Assembly (NCBI GenBank): GCA_038227745.1
Contig: JBBRPS010000053.1
Span: forward strand, 1 to 21,738
DNA length: 21,738 nucleotides
Direction of reading: 5' to 3'
DNA from: DASPXY01 sp038227745
GTDB taxonomy: Bacteria > Planctomycetota > Planctomycetia > Gemmatales > Gemmataceae
Part shown: positions 19,401-21,738 of the stretch, piece by piece
How positions within the stretch are numbered: the first letter of the stretch is position 1
How the letters are laid out: each line of letters starts with the position of its first letter
The notes under the pieces: generated by a model
What the model saw: the letters and a program-made list of their open reading frames with translations, nothing else
Told to the model about the DNA's origin: nothing
Database searches by the model: none
Made by a program: the position numbers and the translations under genes

Positions 19401-21738
19401 CCCCATGGGAATTAACGCCTTCGCGAATCAACTCCTGGGTGGCTCCAACCAGGCAGCGCCCCTCCTGTACGAGCGGCCTTCGTACCAGGACGACCCGCGC
19501 CACTTCGCCGACCTGCTCGCCTACGCCCCCGGCATGAACACCAGCCTCGCGGACATTGAGGCGGTGCTGGAAGCGGAGGCCATCCCCGACCCCGCCGACC
19601 GCCCCGGCAAGATCGACGACGCCGCCCGCACCCTCATCGGCAAGGCCCGCTCCCGCGGCTGGCATGCCTGGAAGAGCGGCAATGAAAAGCCTTTGACGAT
19701 CTTCTTTGACGGCCTTGGCCGCTACGCCTATGAGCGCGTCCTGCCGCTGGGGCTGCGCGAGCGTGTCGTCTGTGATGGCAACTCGCTGCTGCACGTCTAC
19801 CCGCAACTCGGCCTCGCCGCCCGCCGCGCCGTCAGCCGCTTCCACCGCGCCGACTTCGCCGACCTCGTGCCCTGGTGCGTGCCGCCCGCCGCCGACCTCG
19901 CCCGCGGTGCCGACCTCAAGCTCGTCGGCGAGCGCACCGTCGCCATCGTCCCCCACGGCGCCGCCACCGCGAAGGGCAAGGACGGTAAGCCCGCCGTTTA
20001 CGACCGCGTCCACCTCGTCTTCGACGAGGACGGTTGGCTGGCGGAGCGACAGGTGGTGCGGATGCCGAAGGGGGAAATTCTCCTGCGCCGGGCCTGCACG
20101 ACCGACGGCACGTTGAGGCTCTTCGACGGCAAGGGCAAGGCGCTGTTCGCCTGGAAGGGGACGCTCGCCCCGTGCCAGGCGCCGGACCTCGCGCCGGACA
20201 CGAAGGACCTCGTCGTGCTGTCTCTGCCGTACCGGACGCGCGAGCACGTCCAGCGTACTCTCAAGATCGAGCAGAAGGGGAACGCCGAGCTGCGCTTCGC
20301 GGACGCCCTGCAACTGCTCGCCGCCGACGTGGCGCAGGGCAACACCGCGCAGGCGCAGGCCGTCTTCTCCCAGGCGCTGCACGCACGGAACCAGCGGCAG
20401 CTGGGGCTGTACGTGCTGCTGGCCGCGTGCGGCGCCAACCTCGACGCCCAGAACGTGGACGTCCTGAGCGAACACCTCGACGACCCGGTGGCGCAATACC
20501 TGGCGCTGCACAGCAGCCCGGTGCTGCGCAAGCACGCCAGCCAGTGGGCCGTCAGTAGCGCTTCCTGGGGCGAGGGCCTCTTGCACCACCTCGCCGTCAC
20601 CCACGCCCTCTGCCAGCGCTGGCAGACCGACAAGGTCCTCAAGGGTGGGCTGATCCGCACCCGCGCCGAGGTGAAGCGTGCCCTGGAGTACGTGCGACGG
20701 CATAAGGGCACGGCGTGGGGCTGGGCGCTACTCGGTCTCATGCAGGACCGCGCCGGCAAGGACAAGGGACTCCACTCGGCGCTGGCGGAGTGTTGGCTGC
20801 TGTTCGAGGGCGTCCCGGGGCTGCGCTACGCCGCCCACTACGAGCACGCCCGCAGCCTCTGGAAGGCCGGCAAGGCGGACGAGGCGCGCGACCGCTTCAC
20901 CCGCCTCCACGCCGACACGGTCAAGGACGGCCTGCTGCCCGCCATCGACGCCGACTTCCGCCGGGCCCTGCTCGGCGCCACGCCAAAGGCCGATCGCTGG
21001 GGCGAATTGCTGCGCGCCACCGCGACGGGGCTGATCGAGCGTAAGCAGCGGCCGGCGGTACTGGCGCTGGCGTGGCAGTGCTGGCAGCTCGACGACCCGC
21101 CACTGGCCAACCACCTGCTTGGCACGGCGCTGGCCGACATCAAGGACAAAAAGGAGCGGGTGGCGATGAAGCTGGCGGGCTTGCAGTTCCTCTGGCAGAC
21201 CGCCCAGTGGCCCCAGGCGGATGACCTCCTGCGGGAACTCCTCGCCGACGCCGAGACGGGAAAACACGCGGCGCTGTGGCGGCTGGCGGCCGACCTGGCC
21301 GGCAAGCGCGACATGACGGCGCGCGCCCTGGAGTGCCTGGAGAAGGCGCTCGACCTGGAGTTCGCGAAGCTCCCGGAGGTGATCGACCTGGCCGCCGTGC
21401 GGCGCGACTACGGCCAGCTGTTGGGGCACTACCAGGGCCTGGCCGACGCGATGGTGACGCTGAAGGTGCGGCCGCCGAGCGACTTCCTGGCCAGGGCGGT
21501 GCGCGCCGCCGACCGCTGGCGGGCGCTGGACCGCGACGCCGGCGAGGCGTGCCGCCTGGTGGCGCGCATCCTGCAGCGGCTGGGGGAGCGCGACCTGGGC
21601 TGGGACTACCTGACCACGCCGGTCGGCATGCAGCCGAACGAGTCGGGGCCGTGGGCGGAGCTGGCGCAGGCGCTGCGTCAGCGCGGCGATTTGGAACTCG
21701 CGGACCGGGCCTACGAGGCGGCGTTCGGGTCGGAGCCG
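16438..21738 (+). CDS. Giant exported FecR-VIT-VWA-like protein, right end beyond window
   Basis: The frame is open from ATG 16438 to the last base: 1767 codons without a stop, so it is incomplete at its C-terminus. GGAGGG at 16424-16429 gives a good ribosome site. A signal or anchor segment covers about residues 22-35 (LALVIAALSVLALI), possibly cut after RAGA. A FecR-type domain (about 67-165: RRLVLPDASVLYVNAGTRAR, LVAGEVYVEV, FVVKTPRREVTGRATHFAVR) follows. A VIT domain starts near 226 (FHIDVHIEDGFARTTIDQTY and LEGTFYFPLPPDAS) and runs to about 350. A VWA-like domain runs about 462-640, but its metal site is altered (WVFLFESSGDRDP, where DxSxS is usual). After a Pro/Gly-rich linker (about 790-1020), a long helical, TPR-like region fills about 1280-1767. 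It probably works in the periplasm or envelope as a scaffold or signalling protein; function unknown. Confidence 0.9.
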   Translation, partial: MAPSPRPPRPAAPKVSAGRTRLALVIAALSVLALIQPADRAGAQGNGERLTSRPRPAAPKAAALAVGEEVRTAAGERRRLVLPDASVLYVNAGTRARLDAARRLTLVAGEVYVEVAPGQAMPFVVKTPRREVTGRATHFAVRAAPAGTAVVVARGHVDVTGLQKPVRAGQQLAADADKPAPGPRASHALGWTRELLAAADSPLVPSSKHAGGALIARDPNGQEAKLSLRRFHIDVHIEDGFARTTIDQTYFNDSPFQLEGTFYFPLPPDASLSRLAMYVATDGGVCQLMEGGMVEADLGRRVYETIRHANRDPALLEWLDGSTFKMRVFPLEGRQEKRIVLSYTQRLPVLYDEVGYRFPAGHNLQQVRDWSFRARVQGGAALPWSSASHTLQASTEGKDLLLTASAKDARTDRDVVLSLHDARPGAEGAARFSAAEHEKARYLMLRYRPALVGEAQARRRDWVFLFESSGDRDPLLARAQIEVVRHLLSKAEPGDTFNVLTAGTRVRPFGKEARPVTSENVQAALAFLEQSHLIGALDLGKALAEAGALLKESARPCLVHVGSGIPAMGERRLDVLAQSIPAAAEYVGVGVGRRWNRALMKLAAERAGGLFTQVNPDEPIAWRAFELSATLNAPRLQRVTAADAATGKALLCYGTELAQGEELCALTRAGPGEELPRAVKVRGTLGGRPFEHVLPVGELAGRAGYLPRTWAKLEIDWLLTEDAAKHREQIVALSKAMYVMTPFTSLLVLENEDLYTQHKVDRGRKDHWALYPAPDKIPLVYEPDPSQPDPKLLNSGVKLPTREALRTIVVRRSPSLLAKQPLFRGAGEEWRQKSSIAFPEVGFLGGEKGQPPTNLPAPFGLDGKAREVEGKQVYNFYIGASRDVGSAGTSAVFPGMPLAGTFYGRSGVPQEKRRKEDPLVIADVDPAAAEPDTQINYRVTLKGQVSVPGILNPDEPVGILNGRRRRVFDATSVYRPDPARSALGIPRAPMGINAFANQLLGGSNQAAPLLYERPSYQDDPRHFADLLAYAPGMNTSLADIEAVLEAEAIPDPADRPGKIDDAARTLIGKARSRGWHAWKSGNEKPLTIFFDGLGRYAYERVLPLGLRERVVCDGNSLLHVYPQLGLAARRAVSRFHRADFADLVPWCVPPAADLARGADLKLVGERTVAIVPHGAATAKGKDGKPAVYDRVHLVFDEDGWLAERQVVRMPKGEILLRRACTTDGTLRLFDGKGKALFAWKGTLAPCQAPDLAPDTKDLVVLSLPYRTREHVQRTLKIEQKGNAELRFADALQLLAADVAQGNTAQAQAVFSQALHARNQRQLGLYVLLAACGANLDAQNVDVLSEHLDDPVAQYLALHSSPVLRKHASQWAVSSASWGEGLLHHLAVTHALCQRWQTDKVLKGGLIRTRAEVKRALEYVRRHKGTAWGWALLGLMQDRAGKDKGLHSALAECWLLFEGVPGLRYAAHYEHARSLWKAGKADEARDRFTRLHADTVKDGLLPAIDADFRRALLGATPKADRWGELLRATATGLIERKQRPAVLALAWQCWQLDDPPLANHLLGTALADIKDKKERVAMKLAGLQFLWQTAQWPQADDLLRELLADAETGKHAALWRLAADLAGKRDMTARALECLEKALDLEFAKLPEVIDLAAVRRDYGQLLGHYQGLADAMVTLKVRPPSDFLARAVRAADRWRALDRDAGEACRLVARILQRLGERDLGWDYLTTPVGMQPNESGPWAELAQALRQRGDLELADRAYEAAFGSEP

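Noticed and set aside
19351..20703. Minus-strand frame of 450 codons
   Set aside because: Antisense shadow of the giant protein; no recognised motif.

Overview
The window looks like a chromosomal segment of a high-GC planctomycete, most likely a Gemmataceae relative. The pointers are an exported DUF1549/DUF1553 protein with cytochrome-like motifs, a Tat-signal DUF1501 protein, a FecR/VIT/VWA-like giant protein, a SpoVG carrying an internal zinc ribbon next to ispE, and abundant long perfect palindromes between genes. This is inferred from gene content; no rRNA or other phylogenetic marker is present.

Region by region. 1-945: a REP-associated tyrosine (Y1/HUH) transposase gene on the minus strand. 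It is flanked by its probable palindromic repeats: three tandem 85-bp hairpin units on one side and three looser copies on the other. The transposase stop codon lies inside one palindrome. 960-1915: a small unknown gene and a four-base-overlapping PIN-toxin/antitoxin pair. 2020-5211: a large fused PLD-nuclease/SNF2-type helicase. A relic of the helicase 3' end is repeated on the far side of the toxin-antitoxin pair, so the pair sits between direct repeats. 5212-5938: mostly empty, with a decayed TPR-like tail. 5939-9098: a DUF1549/DUF1553 protein and a DUF4058 protein on the plus strand, ending in an unusual hairpin built from GGCAAAA heptamers that separates them from a convergent secreted DUF2135 protein (9204-10088).

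10286-12879: a tight plus-strand cluster of a DUF1501 protein followed by three genes of the nitrile hydratase/thiocyanate hydrolase family. The beta subunit is split into separate N- and C-terminal genes followed by a cobalt-type alpha subunit. This arrangement and order match what is known for thiocyanate hydrolase (scnB-scnA-scnC). 13107-14883: a sigma70-like promoter, ispE and spoVG. 14884-15653: a decayed sensor kinase with a 28-bp-stem palindrome lodged between its two surviving fragments, plus another palindrome class. 15654-15881: a small minus-strand gene of unknown function with a clear ribosome binding site and intrinsic terminator. 16438-end: a very large exported/anchored FecR-VIT-VWA-like protein, open through the right edge.

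Most interesting for follow-up: the transposase/palindrome unit, the split-beta hydratase operon, the direct repeats around the toxin-antitoxin pair, the zinc-ribbon SpoVG, and the several palindrome families in the gene gaps. All function calls are from reading motifs by eye; no database search was made.
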